Assembly (NCBI GenBank): GCA_016721185.1
Contig: JADKIP010000015.1
Span: 1 to 64,000 of the forward strand
Direction: 5' to 3'
Source: Candidatus Dechloromonas phosphorivorans
GTDB lineage: Bacteria > Pseudomonadota > Gammaproteobacteria > Burkholderiales > Rhodocyclaceae
Length of the DNA: 64,000 bases
Positions 17,351-26,774 of the stretch are shown here, piece by piece. A program made the position numbers and the translations under genes. The notes under the pieces were generated by a model. The model had not been told where the DNA came from. It searched no databases and saw only the letters and a program-made list of their open reading frames with translations. Position 1 is the first letter of the stretch. The number at the start of each line of letters is the position of its first letter.

Positions 17351-18685
17351 TTAGCTCATTTCAGAGGGGCTGGGTGAGTTTCCCAAAGCGTTGGCGGCTT
17401 GCATTAGGCCGTCAAATATCGATTTGGCTAAGTCATCGGGGAAATTGCTGGGTAGCTTGGCGGCTACTTCGGCGATGGCTTTGGGTGTTTGGTCAATCAG
17501 ATTGCCGATGAGCGCAGGCGCATCTGGCAGGTGGCAGCGCTGGGCTGTCTGTTCAAAGTGCTCACGACGAATCTCTGACCATTTGTAATGTCGGTTTTTG
17601 CCGTCAATTGCCATGGCCATTTTGACCTTGTGCGAGGAAAGCCGTCCGGTACCATGCCCCATGACCGGGTGGGCTGAAAGCACGTCGTAGCGTGGGGTGA
17701 TTCGGTAAAACCCTTTGGCTTCGATGAATACACTGAAATTTTTGGCGTGCCCATCAATGGCGGCAAGCATCCAGAACAAGACTTGGGTTCGAAAGAAGTC
17801 GCGGCGGTCGATTTGCGCCTGGCTTGACCCGTTCAGTTGATCAAGGATCTGACGAATGCCGGGGCCGCCCTGACTTTCGTATTTGATGTCCGGCGGGACG
17901 CCGAAGACTTGGGCAAAGTCCTCTTGGGGGAGACGGAGAAGGCGACCATCCGTCGTCCAGCGGCGGTCAAAGCGTTCGACACAGAGGGCTTTCATTTCCC
18001 CAAACTGCACAATCTCGGCGTTGGCGACGGGGACATTAAAAGCCTGTAGCAGGCGGTGGCAAAGCCACTCATTTTCGACGGACGTCGATAAGTCAATACC
18101 GCCTGGCATTTGCCCCATCGGTAATTTGAAAATATGGCTCGTCGGTGTAGCACCCAACGGGCGGCACCAATGCTCCTTGTGCCAAAGGAGGGCTGTTTTT
18201 TCCTGTGCGCCGGCAATGGAAATCCGGAAGCTGTCGTCCGTTTGGGTAAAGGCAGGCGCGGTCAGGGTGCCGGCCAGATGTTCAGCGACTTGTTCGCTGG
18301 ATAGTGGCTCGCTCTGGATGGTGTTGGTTGATGGCGGGTTTTCGCCATCGGGCATGATCTGCAGCGCACCCACACAATCTCGACCGATTTCGGCGAGTAA
18401 GCGGAATGCTTCAGTTCCAGTTGAAAAACGCTTGGCCAGTCGTTGCCGAATGTTGTCGTTGTCCGGCAGCAGGTTCTCGAAGTAGTTACGGACGAGATCG
18501 CCCTTGTACGGCGCTGTGGCTGGCCGAAGCGGCATGGAGAGTGAAATCGGACGCCCTAGCGGCGAAGCGAGCCATGTTTCATCGTAATGAAGCTCATGCT
18601 CGCCCTGCGCTGTGACGCTCCAGGTGCCGACCCGTTGGCCGTTCATCCAGAGGCTGAGTGCGCCTGACTTTTTGGTGCGCCGCAT
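17351..18685 (-). CDS. hipA: Serine/threonine kinase toxin HipA
   Basis: A 444-residue protein very close in motif detail to E. coli HipA, which phosphorylates glutamyl-tRNA synthetase and arrests growth. Seen directly: N-terminal LWMNGQRVGTW and LLPDNDNIRQRLAKRF; the regulatory loop ISIAGAQEKTALLW containing the autophosphorylated Ser; HIFKLP; ENEWLCHRLL; VERFDRRW; RLPQEDFAQVFG; the catalytic loop AAIDGHAKNFSVF; and ITPRYDVLSA, supplying the Mg-binding Asp. No key residue is missing. ATG 18683-18685 overlaps the hipB stop (TAATG) and has GAGGAG upstream; a GTG two codons earlier is less likely. It lies inside a pair of direct repeats. Confidence 0.93.
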   Translation of the reverse strand: MRRTKKSGALSLWMNGQRVGTWSVTAQGEHELHYDETWLASPLGRPISLSMPLRPATAPYKGDLVRNYFENLLPDNDNIRQRLAKRFSTGTEAFRLLAEIGRDCVGALQIMPDGENPPSTNTIQSEPLSSEQVAEHLAGTLTAPAFTQTDDSFRISIAGAQEKTALLWHKEHWCRPLGATPTSHIFKLPMGQMPGGIDLSTSVENEWLCHRLLQAFNVPVANAEIVQFGEMKALCVERFDRRWTTDGRLLRLPQEDFAQVFGVPPDIKYESQGGPGIRQILDQLNGSSQAQIDRRDFFRTQVLFWMLAAIDGHAKNFSVFIEAKGFYRITPRYDVLSAHPVMGHGTGRLSSHKVKMAMAIDGKNRHYKWSEIRREHFEQTAQRCHLPDAPALIGNLIDQTPKAIAEVAAKLPSNFPDDLAKSIFDGLMQAANALGNSPSPSEMS

Positions 18686-18930
18686 TACCACTCCTCGCTA
18701 CTGCTGCGCAGTGCGGCGATGAAATCAAGGCTCATTGCGACGTCGACCGCAGACATATAGCGTAAGAGGCTATCGACGCTGCAGCGCCAAGGTTCGGTTT
18801 CCAGCAGCGAGATGGTTTTTTGACCAAGACCACTCTGCTTTGCCATCTGAATTTGCGTCAGGCCTTTTTGCTTACGCAACCCTTTTAAAGTGGGGCCGAG
18901 CTGTTGCTGGTTGGTAATGACGAAGGCCAT
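18685..18930 (-). CDS. hipB: HipB-type antitoxin (Xre-family repressor)
   Basis: An 81-residue Xre/Cro helix-turn-helix protein: LGPTLKGLRKQKGLTQIQMAKQSGLGQKTISLLE is a standard HTH, and the tail ends EEW, as E. coli HipB ends in Glu-Trp with a Trp that helps hold the toxin. It neutralises HipA and represses the operon. The ATG at 18930 is chosen because GGAG lies ~7 bp upstream; a longer frame reaches 18969 without a ribosome site. Two palindromes upstream (18973-18990, 19004-19013) are candidate operators. Confidence 0.88.
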   Translation of the reverse strand: MAFVITNQQQLGPTLKGLRKQKGLTQIQMAKQSGLGQKTISLLETEPWRCSVDSLLRYMSAVDVAMSLDFIAALRSSSEEW

Positions 18931-18972
18931 TGCATACTCCGATAAAACGCCGTGTAGGGGATAATACATAAA

Positions 18973-19013
18973 TACACCCTTTTGGGTGTAGTTTTTACTT
19001 ATTCCCTATAGGG
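18973..19013. promoter_or_regulatory. Candidate hipBA operators
   Basis: Two palindromes upstream of hipB: TACACCC-TTTT-GGGTGTA (18973-18990, perfect arms) and CCCTATAGGG (19004-19013, perfect). Spacing between centres is ~27 bp. They differ from the TATCC-N8-GGATA operators of E. coli hipBA, so their use by this HipB is an inference from position. Confidence 0.55.
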
Positions 19014-19054
19014 CGTAATTGTTGACGTCAATCTGTTCGTCGGGTCACGCCAGG

Positions 19055-19230
19055 CGTGAATCACTCGGCTCTTCTATAAAAATCGGCGCCCGCTTTTTGG
19101 TCTATTTTTCCAGTTGACCGTAGCACTGTCATGAAAAGCAAAGTGATCAGCTTCGCCTCTTGCTCTCTATCGGACAGCCCAGTATTTTTGGCCTAATCTA
19201 AGGGTGAAACAGGAACTCCCAAGGACGGGG
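19055..19230 (+). repeat. Right direct repeat: leader of the P-type ATPase gene
   Basis: The copy that ends at the ATPase start codon; its last conserved block (19201-19227) contains the AAGGAC ribosome site. A TTGACC -35-like hexamer is at 19115-19120 but no clear -10 follows at 17 bp. Conservation across the whole leader, including blocks well upstream of the ribosome site, would suit a structured 5' UTR, though I could not match it to a known riboswitch class. Confidence 0.7.
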
Positions 19231-19232
19231 TC

Positions 19233-21887
19233 ATGCACATCGCAAATCTTTCTGTGGCGGATGCTCTGGACAGCCTCAGGACATCCGAAAAAGGCTTGAG
19301 TACGGCCGAGGCCCAGCGACGCCTTCGGGAATATGGCCAAAACTGTATTGACGAAATCAGGAGCGAGCCGCAATGGCGGCAGTTTCTCCGCGAATTCACC
19401 CACTTCTTTGCGCTGATTTTGTGGGTGGCTGCCGGCTTGGCCTTCTTCGCCGAGTCCCGCAGCCCGGCGGAGGGCATGTGGCAACTGGGCGTTGCCATCG
19501 TCGCCGTTATCCTGATCAATGGCAGCTTTTCTTTCTGGCAGGAATACCGGGCGGAGCAGGCGATTGCCGCGCTTCGCAAACTGTTGCCGCAGAACGTCAA
19601 GGTCATGCGCGACGGCTTGCTCTTTACGTTGCCGGTTGAAAGTCTGGTGCCGGGCGATCTCATCCTGCTCGAAGAGGGCGACAACGTCCCGGCTGATTGT
19701 CGCTTGATTGCCGGGGTCGAGGTCCGGGTCAATACCTCAACCATTACCGGGGAATCCGAGCCCAAAGCGCGCAGTCCGGAAAGCGTTGCCAATGCAAGCT
19801 CCCTTGAGACAAAAAACCTGTTGCTGGCGGGGACTTCGCTGGTTTCCGGTCAGGGGCGCGCCATCGTTTTTGCCACTGGCATGCATACTGAATTCGGCAA
19901 AATTGCTCACCTGACCCAGACCGCTGAAAAATCGGCCTCGCATCTGCAGCAGGAAATCGCTCGCCTGTCGAAACTGGTGGCCATTTTTGCCACGGGTTTG
20001 GGTCTGCTTTTTTTCGCTATTGGCACCTGGGTTGGCCTGCCGTTCTGGACCAATCTGATGTTCGCCATCGGCATCATTGTGGCGAATGTGCCGGAGGGCT
20101 TGCTGCCGACGGTGACCTTGTCGCTGGCGATGGCCACCCAGCGCATGGCCAAACGCAATGCGCTGGTCCGCCATTTGCCGGCGGTCGAAACCCTGGGGGC
20201 GACGACGGTTATTTGTAGCGACAAAACGGGCACGCTGACCGAAAACCGGATGAGCGTGCAACAGGTCTTTTTCGATGGCGCGCTGAGTGAAAGCAAGGTG
20301 CCGCTCGATCGCCAGCGAGCCGGGCATTTGCTGCGTAACGCCCAGGTTTGCCACAATCTCAAACGGGGCCAGCAGGATGGCGGTGAAGTCTGGCTGGGTG
20401 ACCCGATGGAGGTGGCGCTGAACGATTTTGCCCGGCAGGCCAGGGATTTCGGTGCCATGCCGGTCCTCGGCCAATTACCCTTCGACAGCGAGCGGCGCCG
20501 CATGTCGGTCATTGTTTAACATGACGGCGAGCGCTGGTTGTATTGCAAGGGGGCGGCCGAGGTGGTGCTGCAGCTTTGCACGCAGATTGACCGGGCTGGC
20601 GGTGAAACCCCGCTTGATGTGGCAGGCCGGCAGCAGGTTGGCGAGGCGCAGGAGGCGATGGCTGATGGCGGTTTGCGCGTACTCGCCTTTGCTTGGCGCA
20701 AACTGGCGGCGCAGGATCTTCCGCTGGAGCAGGGGCTGACCCTCTCCGGGCTGCTCGGCCTCCATGATCCGCCACGGCCCGAGGTGCCCGAGGCCATTAC
20801 TCGCTGCCACACGGCGGGCATCAAGGTCATCATGGTGACGGGTGATCACCCGCATACGGCGCTCGCGATCGCCCGTGAAATCGGGCTGGTTCGCGGAGAG
20901 CAAGCGAGCGTTATTCTCGGTGACGCCTTGCGTAAAATGACCGCAGCCCAACTGCAAATCGCGCTCGACAGTCCCGAGATATTGTTTGCCCGGGTCACGG
21001 CGGAGCAGAAAATGCTGGTCGTCAATGCGTTGAAAAACAAGGGCGAAATCGTTGCCGTCACCGGCGATGGCGTCAATGATGCGCCGGCCTTGAAATCAGC
21101 GCATATCGGTATCGCCATGGGGGTTTCCGGGACTGATGTTGCCAAGGCGGCTGCCGACATGATCCTGCTTGATGACAACTTCGCCAGTATCGTCAATGCC
21201 GTCGAGGAGGGCCGGGCGGTGTTCGAGAATATCCGGAAATTTTTGACCTACATTCTCACCTCGAATATTCCCGAACTGATTCCCTATCTGGCCTTCGTTC
21301 TGTTCAAAATTCCGTTGCCGCTCACCATCATCCAGATTCTCGCGGTCGATCTCGGCACCGACATGTTGCCGGCGTTGGCACTGGGGGCAGAGCGCCCCGA
21401 TCCGGAATTGATGCGCCAGCCGCCGCGCCCGGCGCACGAACGCCTGTTGTCCTGGCCGCTACTGGCGCGGGCCTACCTCTGGTTGGGCCTGCTTGAGGCT
21501 GGCGTGGCGATGGCTGCCTTCTTTTTTGTCCTGCATTTGGGCGGCTGGCAGTATGGCGGGGAACTTGGCAAGCTGGCGCCGCTCTATCTACAGGCAACCA
21601 CGGCCTGCCTGGCGGCGATTGTCGTGGCGCAAATGGTCAATCTTTTCGCTTGCCGCCATCCCCGGGCGGCGGCCATGCGGCTGTCCCTGAGGCAAAACCC
21701 GCTCCTGTTGCTCGGGCTTGGGGTTGAACTGGGGCTGATCCTGTTCATCGTTTACACGCCGTGGGGCAACGGGATTTTTGCCACCCAGGCATTTGAGCCG
21801 ATCGTTTGGGTTTTGATTCTGGCGCTGGCACTGGGCTTTGGTGGGTTGGAGGCGGGCCGTAAATACTTTGTCCGTCGCAGTTTGTAG
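19233..21887 (+). pseudogene. P-type (P2, Na+/K+-like) cation-transporting ATPase with in-frame stop
   Basis: An 884-codon P-type ATPase. Seen: cation-ATPase N-terminal region (DALDSLRTSEKGLSTAEAQRRLREYG), actuator TGES (TITGESEPK), membrane motif NVPEGLLPTVTLSLA, the phosphorylated Asp in CSDKTGTLTENRM, ATP-binding YCKGA, hinge VTGDGVNDAPALK and the C-terminal TM bundle (IPELIPYLAFVLFKIPLP). NVPEGLLPTVT is typical of Na+/K+-type and related P2 pumps; the ion cannot be fixed. One TAA at 20517-20519 interrupts the frame (SVIV-stop-HDGERW); reading continues in the same frame, so this is a base change (CAA to TAA expected), not an indel. ATG 19233 follows AAGGAC. Confidence 0.85.
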
Positions 21888-21912
21888 GGGCCGTTTTTCG
21901 GGGTTGCTGCGG

Positions 21913-21944
21913 TGAACCGGAATTTTGGCCAAAAATTCGGTTCA
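21913..21944. promoter_or_regulatory. 32-bp imperfect palindrome between ATPase and antiporter genes
   Basis: TGAACCGGAATTTTGG followed by CCAAAAATTCGGTTCA; arms of 16 bp with two non-pairing positions and no loop. There is no T-run, so a terminator is less likely than an operator. The first 17-mer around it, GCTGCGGTGAACCGGAA (21906-21922), recurs at 32058-32074. Confidence 0.45.
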
Positions 21945-22020
21945 GAGTAAACCGTTGCTGCATAACCAAGTCGAGGCCCTGTAATAATCACAATCGACGA
22001 CTCGCCTTTAAAGAAACCGC

Positions 22021-23729
22021 ATGGAACATAACATCTCACTGATCTCCACCATCGCCGCTGCCTTTGGGGGGGCGCTCATTCTCGGTGTGATTGCCGAACG
22101 CCTGAAACTGCCGGCGCTGGTCGGCTATCTGCTGGCCGGCATTCTCATCGGCCCGGCGACGCCGGGTTTTGTCGCCGACATCGAGACAGCGGCGCAATTG
22201 TCCGAAATTGGCGTTATGTTGCTGATGTTCGGCGTCGGGTTGCATTTTTCACTGGATGATCTGTTGTCGGTGAAACGCATTGCCCTGCCCGGTGCGGTGG
22301 TTCAAATGACGCTGGCGACCGTGCTCGGCATGGGCTTGTCCTGGTGGTGGGGCTGGAGATTCGGCGCGGCACTGATTTTCGGCTTGTCGCTCTCCTGCGC
22401 CAGTACCGTGGTGCTGCTCAAGGCGCTTGAGGCGCGCGGCATTCTGGATACGATGAACGGCCGCATTGCGGTCGGCTGGCTGGTTGTCGAAGATTTGGCG
22501 ACCGTGCTTGTTCTGGTGCTATTGCCGCCGCTGGCCGGCGTCCTGGGGGGTAACGCTTCGGCCAGTGGTGCCGGGCCGCTCTGGATGACCATCGGAAAAA
22601 CCCTGCTCGAAGTCTCCGCCTTCGTTGCCCTGATGCTGATCGTCGGTCGGCGCGCCTTGCCCTGGTTGCTGGCGCAAGTGGCCCGGACCGGTTCGCGCGA
22701 GTTGTTCACGCTGGCGGTGGTGACCAGTGCCATCAGTATCGCTTACGGTTCGGCACAGCTATTCAGCGTTTCGTTCGCCCTCGGCGCCTTCTTCGCCGGC
22801 ATGGTGATGCGGGAGTCGGAGTTCAGCCATCGTGCCGCCGAAGAATCACTGCCATTGCGCGACGCCTTCTCGGTGTTGTTTTTCGTTGCGGTCGGCATGC
22901 TCTTCGACCCGGCTGTTCTGCCGGAAAGCCGCTGCATGTGCTGGGCGTCGTCGCCATCATCATTATTGGCAAGTCGCTGGCGGCGATGGCGCTGGTCCTG
23001 GCATTGCGCTACCCGCTCAACACGGCGCTGACGGTGGCGGCGAGTCTGGCGCAGATCGGCGAGTTTTCGTTCATTCTGGCCGGCCTGGGCATGTCGCTTG
23101 GCCTGTTGCCGGCGGAAGGCATGAGCCTGGTGCTGGCTGGGGCGCTGATTTCGATTGCGCTCAACCCCTTTATTTTTACCGCCATCGGCCCGATCAAGGA
23201 ATGGGCGCTCAAACGCTCGGCGCTGGCTCGCGATCTTGAACAGCGTGCCGACCCTTATGCCGAATTGCCGATGAGCACTGAGCGCAAGTTCCTCGAAGGT
23301 CAGGTTGTGCTGGTGGGCTACGGTCGGGTCGGGCGGCGTATTGCGCTCGCCTTGAGTGAAAGGGGCATTCCTTATGTGGTTGCCGAGCAAAATCGCGAAC
23401 AGGTCGAAACCTTGCGCCAGCAGGGCGTCGCTGCCGTCTCGGGGGACGCCGTCGAGCCGTCGGTGCTGATCCAGGCCCACATTGCCCATGCCGCGATGCT
23501 GGTCATCGCCACGCCGGACCCGATTGATGTCCGGCAAATCGCCGATATTGCCCGGACGCTGAACCCGACGATTGAAATCGTGCTGCGTACCGGTAGCGAG
23601 GGTGAGTCACAACTGTTGCGCAAAGAAGCGATTGGCACGGTGTTCTATGGCGAGGAAGAGCTGGCCAAAGGGATGACCAATCATGTCTTGCAGCGTTTTT
23701 CCCCGCAGGCTGCGCCATCTAAGCTTTGA
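22021..23729 (+). pseudogene. Kef/YbaL-family monovalent cation:proton antiporter, one frameshift
   Basis: A CPA2 antiporter of ~569 residues. The N-terminal half has ~12 TM segments with the family landmarks ERLKLPALVGYLLAGILIGPATPGF, LSEIGVMLLMFGVGLHFSLDDLLSVK and GWLVVEDLATVLVLVLLPP (the ED region of the transport core). The C-terminal half is a TrkA-N/RCK Rossmann domain (GQVVLVGYGRVGRRIALALSERGIPYVVAE, then ATPDPIDVRQIADIARTLNP) that binds nucleotide. The frame breaks near 22928, where GGAAAGCCG probably lost an A (ideal: LPEKPLHVLGVV). It likely exports K+ or Na+. The tandem with a Na+/K+-type ATPase hints at shared ion homeostasis. Most similar in layout to YbaL. Confidence 0.8.
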
Positions 23730-23828
23730 TCGGTCGCCAGGCGTTTCCGGATCCGCTACCGATCTTTGCAAATGCCAGCGCAAAGGAAAGGTGGCGCCAT
23801 TTGGCTGGAAAACAAAAAAGGATTTTGC

Positions 23829-23846
23829 TACGCTTAGTACAGCGTA
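23829..23846. promoter_or_regulatory. Short inverted repeat upstream of the outer-membrane gene
   Basis: TACGCT-TAGTAC-AGCGTA, 6-bp perfect arms, ~74 bp before the ATG at 23920. It may be an operator; nothing else supports this. Confidence 0.3.
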
Positions 23847-23919
23847 ATATTCATTTCGCAGTGAACATTAACGACCGTCATTCAGCCTGGACTTTCACAA
23901 CGATCACACACCTGCTGCC

Positions 23920-24827
23920 ATGAAACGCAATTTGCAAACGCCTTTCCTTGCCTTGATGCTTCTTTCGGGTATCGCGCAGGCGCAGGAAATTGAACCGCGG
24001 ACTTATACCAATGCGCCGGTCGGGGTGAATTTTCTGGTGATCGGCATGGGCTATTCGCAGGGGGGCATTTCATTCGATCCTGCTGTTCAGCTGACCAATG
24101 CGAAGATCAAGACTGATCTGGCCGCTCTGGCCTATGCCCGGGTGCTGGATATTGGCGGGCAGTCGGCAAAGTTCGATTTGATCGTGCCCTACGCCTCGCT
24201 AAATGGGACGGCGGAATACGTCGGTGAGCCCGTGGCGCGCGAGGTATCCGGATTTGGCGACCCGAAGCTGCGCCTGGCTATGAACTTCTACGGCGCACCT
24301 GCACTCACGCTTGATGAATTCGCCAGTTACCGGCATGACCTGATCATTGGTGGAAGCCTGCAAGTATCCCTCCCGGTCGGGCAATATGATCGGGATAAAT
24401 TGGTCAACATCGGCACTAACCGCTGGTACGTCAAACCAGAGCTTGGGATTTCAAAGGGGTGGGGCCGCTGGACTTTGGAAGGAACCGCTGCGGTGACCTT
24501 CTTTGGCGATAACGATGATTTTTTCGGTGGCAAACACCGCGAACAAGCGCCGATTTACGGCTTTCAGGGACACCTGGTCTACGGCTTTCCCTCGGGCATT
24601 TGGGGCGCGCTGACCGCCGCCCTTTTAGTGGCGGACGAACCACGCTTGATGGCGTTCGCGGCAACGATCTGCAGCAAAACTCGCGCCTCGCTGCCACATT
24701 GGCTTTCCCGGTCAACCGGCAAAATTCGATCAAAATTTATGCAAGCTCCGGTGTCTATACCCGTACGGGAACCGATTTCGATACGATAGGCCTCGCCTGG
24801 CAATATCGTTGGGGTGGCGGGCTTTAG
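23920..24827 (+). pseudogene. Outer-membrane MetA-pathway-like protein, one frameshift
   Basis: With the frame mended, ~302 residues with a clean signal peptide (MKRNLQTPFLALMLLSGIAQAQE) and alternating amphipathic strands to a C-terminal WQYRWGGGL. The sequence (RTYTNAPVGVNFLVIGMGYSQGGISFDP..FDLIVPYASLNGTAEYVG..GFGDPKLRLAMNFYGAPAL..PVGQYDRDKLVNIGTNRWYVKPELGISK) fits the putative MetA-pathway-of-phenol-degradation family, outer-membrane beta-barrels of unknown transport role. The frame is lost near 24625 in TTTTAGTGGCGG (one base off in a T-run), after which SGGRTTLDGVRGNDLQQNSRLAATLAFPV follows. Function in phenol metabolism is not supported by neighbours. Confidence 0.65.
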
Positions 24828-24854
24828 CCGCCGGTTGTTGCCGCGCTTTGACCC

Positions 24855-26603
24855 TCAAGCGGTGCGTTCAACAGCTTGATCGGCGGTTTCTTTCAGCGTT
24901 TCAAAAGCCGCGTTGGCTGATAGAAAAACGTGTCCAGACAGCGTCGACCACAGCGTTGTGCGCATCAGGCGGTCCTGAATTGGCCCCTTGACCTCGGCGA
25001 GATGCAGGCGGATGCCGCGTTCGGCCAGATCACGATTCATCTCGGCAAAAACATCGACGGCCGTGCCATCCATCAGATTAACGGCGCTCATCACCAGCAC
25101 CAGATCGTGGATGCCGGCAGCGTTGGCGAGTTCCTGATTCAGCCGCAGTTCGACCGCGCCGAGGTTGCCGAAGAACAGCCGTTCATCGATCCGGATAAAC
25201 AGAACACCGGGAATCGTTTCGACGCCGTGGCGTTCGACGTTGCGGAAATGTTCGCTCCCGGGAATCCGCCCAACCACCGCAATGTGCGGCACGCTGGCGC
25301 GAAAGAGCAGGGTGGCGATGGAAAGCAGAACACCGATCCCTATGCCAATTTCCAGCCCGAAGAGCAGCACCCCGCCCGCCGTGCCGAGCAAGGCCAGGCC
25401 ATCGGCGCGATCGTAGGCCCAGGCCTGGCGAAAGGCGCGAAGGTCGATCATAGAGAACGCAGCCGTCATGATTGCCGCGGCCAGTACCGCCAGCGGTAAA
25501 CGTTCGAACCAGTGCGCCGCGCCGGCTACCACGGCAATCATCGTCGTCGCCGAGATGATGCTGGCCAGCGGCGTCTGCGCTCCGGCGGCAACATTGACCG
25601 CGGAGCGCGACAAGCCGCCACCGACCGGCATGCCACCGTAAAAACCGGCGACCACATTGGCCGCGCCCAGACCTACCAGCTCGGCATTAGCGTCGATCCG
25701 TTCGCGCCGTTTGATCGCCAGTGCCTGCGCCATCGAAATGTTTTGCACCATGCCGATCAGCGTCATCACGAACGCCGGGATGATCAGGGTTTTGATCGTC
25801 GCGCTGTCAGGCAGGAAAAATGCAAAACCCGGCAAGCCTTCGACAATCGAGCCGACGACTACCACGCCATGCAAGCGATCCAGTTGCCAATGGACAACTG
25901 TCAGCGTACCGGCCAGCACAACGACAAGCGGCATCAGGCGGACGATAAATGCGGCGCTGCCGGCATTGAGGCCGGCACGCTGCAGCAGGCCGGACAGACG
26001 GCTCTTGACGAAAATCAGCACGACCAGCGCACTCAGGCCAATCGCCAGTGTCGGGCCGGCGCTATGCGGGATTTTATAGAGCAAGTCGAGGAACATTGCC
26101 CAGTTACTGTCGCCTTGGGGCGAGACGCCCAACAAGTGCTTGGCCTGGCTGATCAGAATCAGTACCGCCGAGCCGGAGATAAATCCGCTGTTCACCGGTC
26201 GACTGAGTAATTGCGATAAAAAGCCGAGACGCAATAGCCCGCAGGCCAGCACCATCAGCCCGGAGAGCAGGGCTAGACTGGCCGCCAGCCCGATATAAGC
26301 CGGTGAGCCGGGGGCCGCCAGCGGGCTGAGTACCGAAAAGGTCATGATCGCGGTAATCGCCACCGGCCCAACCGCCTGCACCCGGCTGCTACCGAGCAGG
26401 GCATAGGCGATGACCGGGAAAATGCTGACATACAGCCCAAGCTGCGGCGGCAGGCCGGCGAGCAGGGCATAGGCCAGGCTCTGCGGAATGACCAGAATGG
26501 TGACGATGAGCCCCGCCGCAATGTCAGCCCCGAGTTTTTCTTTGGGGTAGTGCGCGAGCCAGTCGGGCGTCAGTTTGGAAATCAGTGTGCTTACGATGGA
26601 CAT
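24855..26603 (-). CDS. SulP-family anion transporter with STAS domain
   Basis: A 582-residue inner-membrane transporter. Residues ~10-420 are the SulP core (DWLAHYPKEKLGADIAAGLIVTILVIPQSLAYALLAGLPPQLGLY, then SSRVQAVGPVAITAIM and GLGAANVVAGFYGGMPVGGGLSRSAVNVAAGAQTPLASII). Residues ~440-555 are a STAS domain (LFIRIDERLFFGNLGAVELRL..HDLVLVMSAVNLMDGTAVDVFAEMN). Family members carry sulfate, bicarbonate or dicarboxylates; the substrate is not evident. ATG 26601-26603 has only a weak ribosome site. A perfect palindrome at 26641-26660 lies 38 bp upstream and may control it. It converges on the MetA-like gene. Confidence 0.9.
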   Translation of the reverse strand: MSIVSTLISKLTPDWLAHYPKEKLGADIAAGLIVTILVIPQSLAYALLAGLPPQLGLYVSIFPVIAYALLGSSRVQAVGPVAITAIMTFSVLSPLAAPGSPAYIGLAASLALLSGLMVLACGLLRLGFLSQLLSRPVNSGFISGSAVLILISQAKHLLGVSPQGDSNWAMFLDLLYKIPHSAGPTLAIGLSALVVLIFVKSRLSGLLQRAGLNAGSAAFIVRLMPLVVVLAGTLTVVHWQLDRLHGVVVVGSIVEGLPGFAFFLPDSATIKTLIIPAFVMTLIGMVQNISMAQALAIKRRERIDANAELVGLGAANVVAGFYGGMPVGGGLSRSAVNVAAGAQTPLASIISATTMIAVVAGAAHWFERLPLAVLAAAIMTAAFSMIDLRAFRQAWAYDRADGLALLGTAGGVLLFGLEIGIGIGVLLSIATLLFRASVPHIAVVGRIPGSEHFRNVERHGVETIPGVLFIRIDERLFFGNLGAVELRLNQELANAAGIHDLVLVMSAVNLMDGTAVDVFAEMNRDLAERGIRLHLAEVKGPIQDRLMRTTLWSTLSGHVFLSANAAFETLKETADQAVERTA

Positions 26604-26640
26604 GGCTCAATCGCGCAGTCGGCGCTTGATATGGATTCAA

Positions 26641-26660
26641 CATCGTATTGCAATACGATG
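26641..26660. promoter_or_regulatory. Perfect 20-bp palindrome upstream of the SulP gene
   Basis: CATCGTATTGCAATACGATG is its own reverse complement without a spacer. It sits 38 bp before the SulP ATG and behind the end of the membrane-protein gene, the place expected for a dimeric repressor or activator site (GntR-, LacI- or TetR-like geometry). No regulator gene is adjacent. Confidence 0.6.
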
Positions 26661-26774
26661 CGAGCGGCCAGCGTTGGGCCGAAGCGGTGCGGGACTTTGC
26701 AGTGCCTGAGTTTGCAGGTTGCCGTTTTACCTGCCCTTTTGCGGCGGCAGCCGGGTAGTCGTCCGTTGAATTTT

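Noticed and set aside
20517..20519. Stop-codon recoding in the ATPase gene
   Set aside because: The stop is TAA, not TGA or TAG, and no selenocysteine or pyrrolysine context is present; a mutation or base-call error is simpler.
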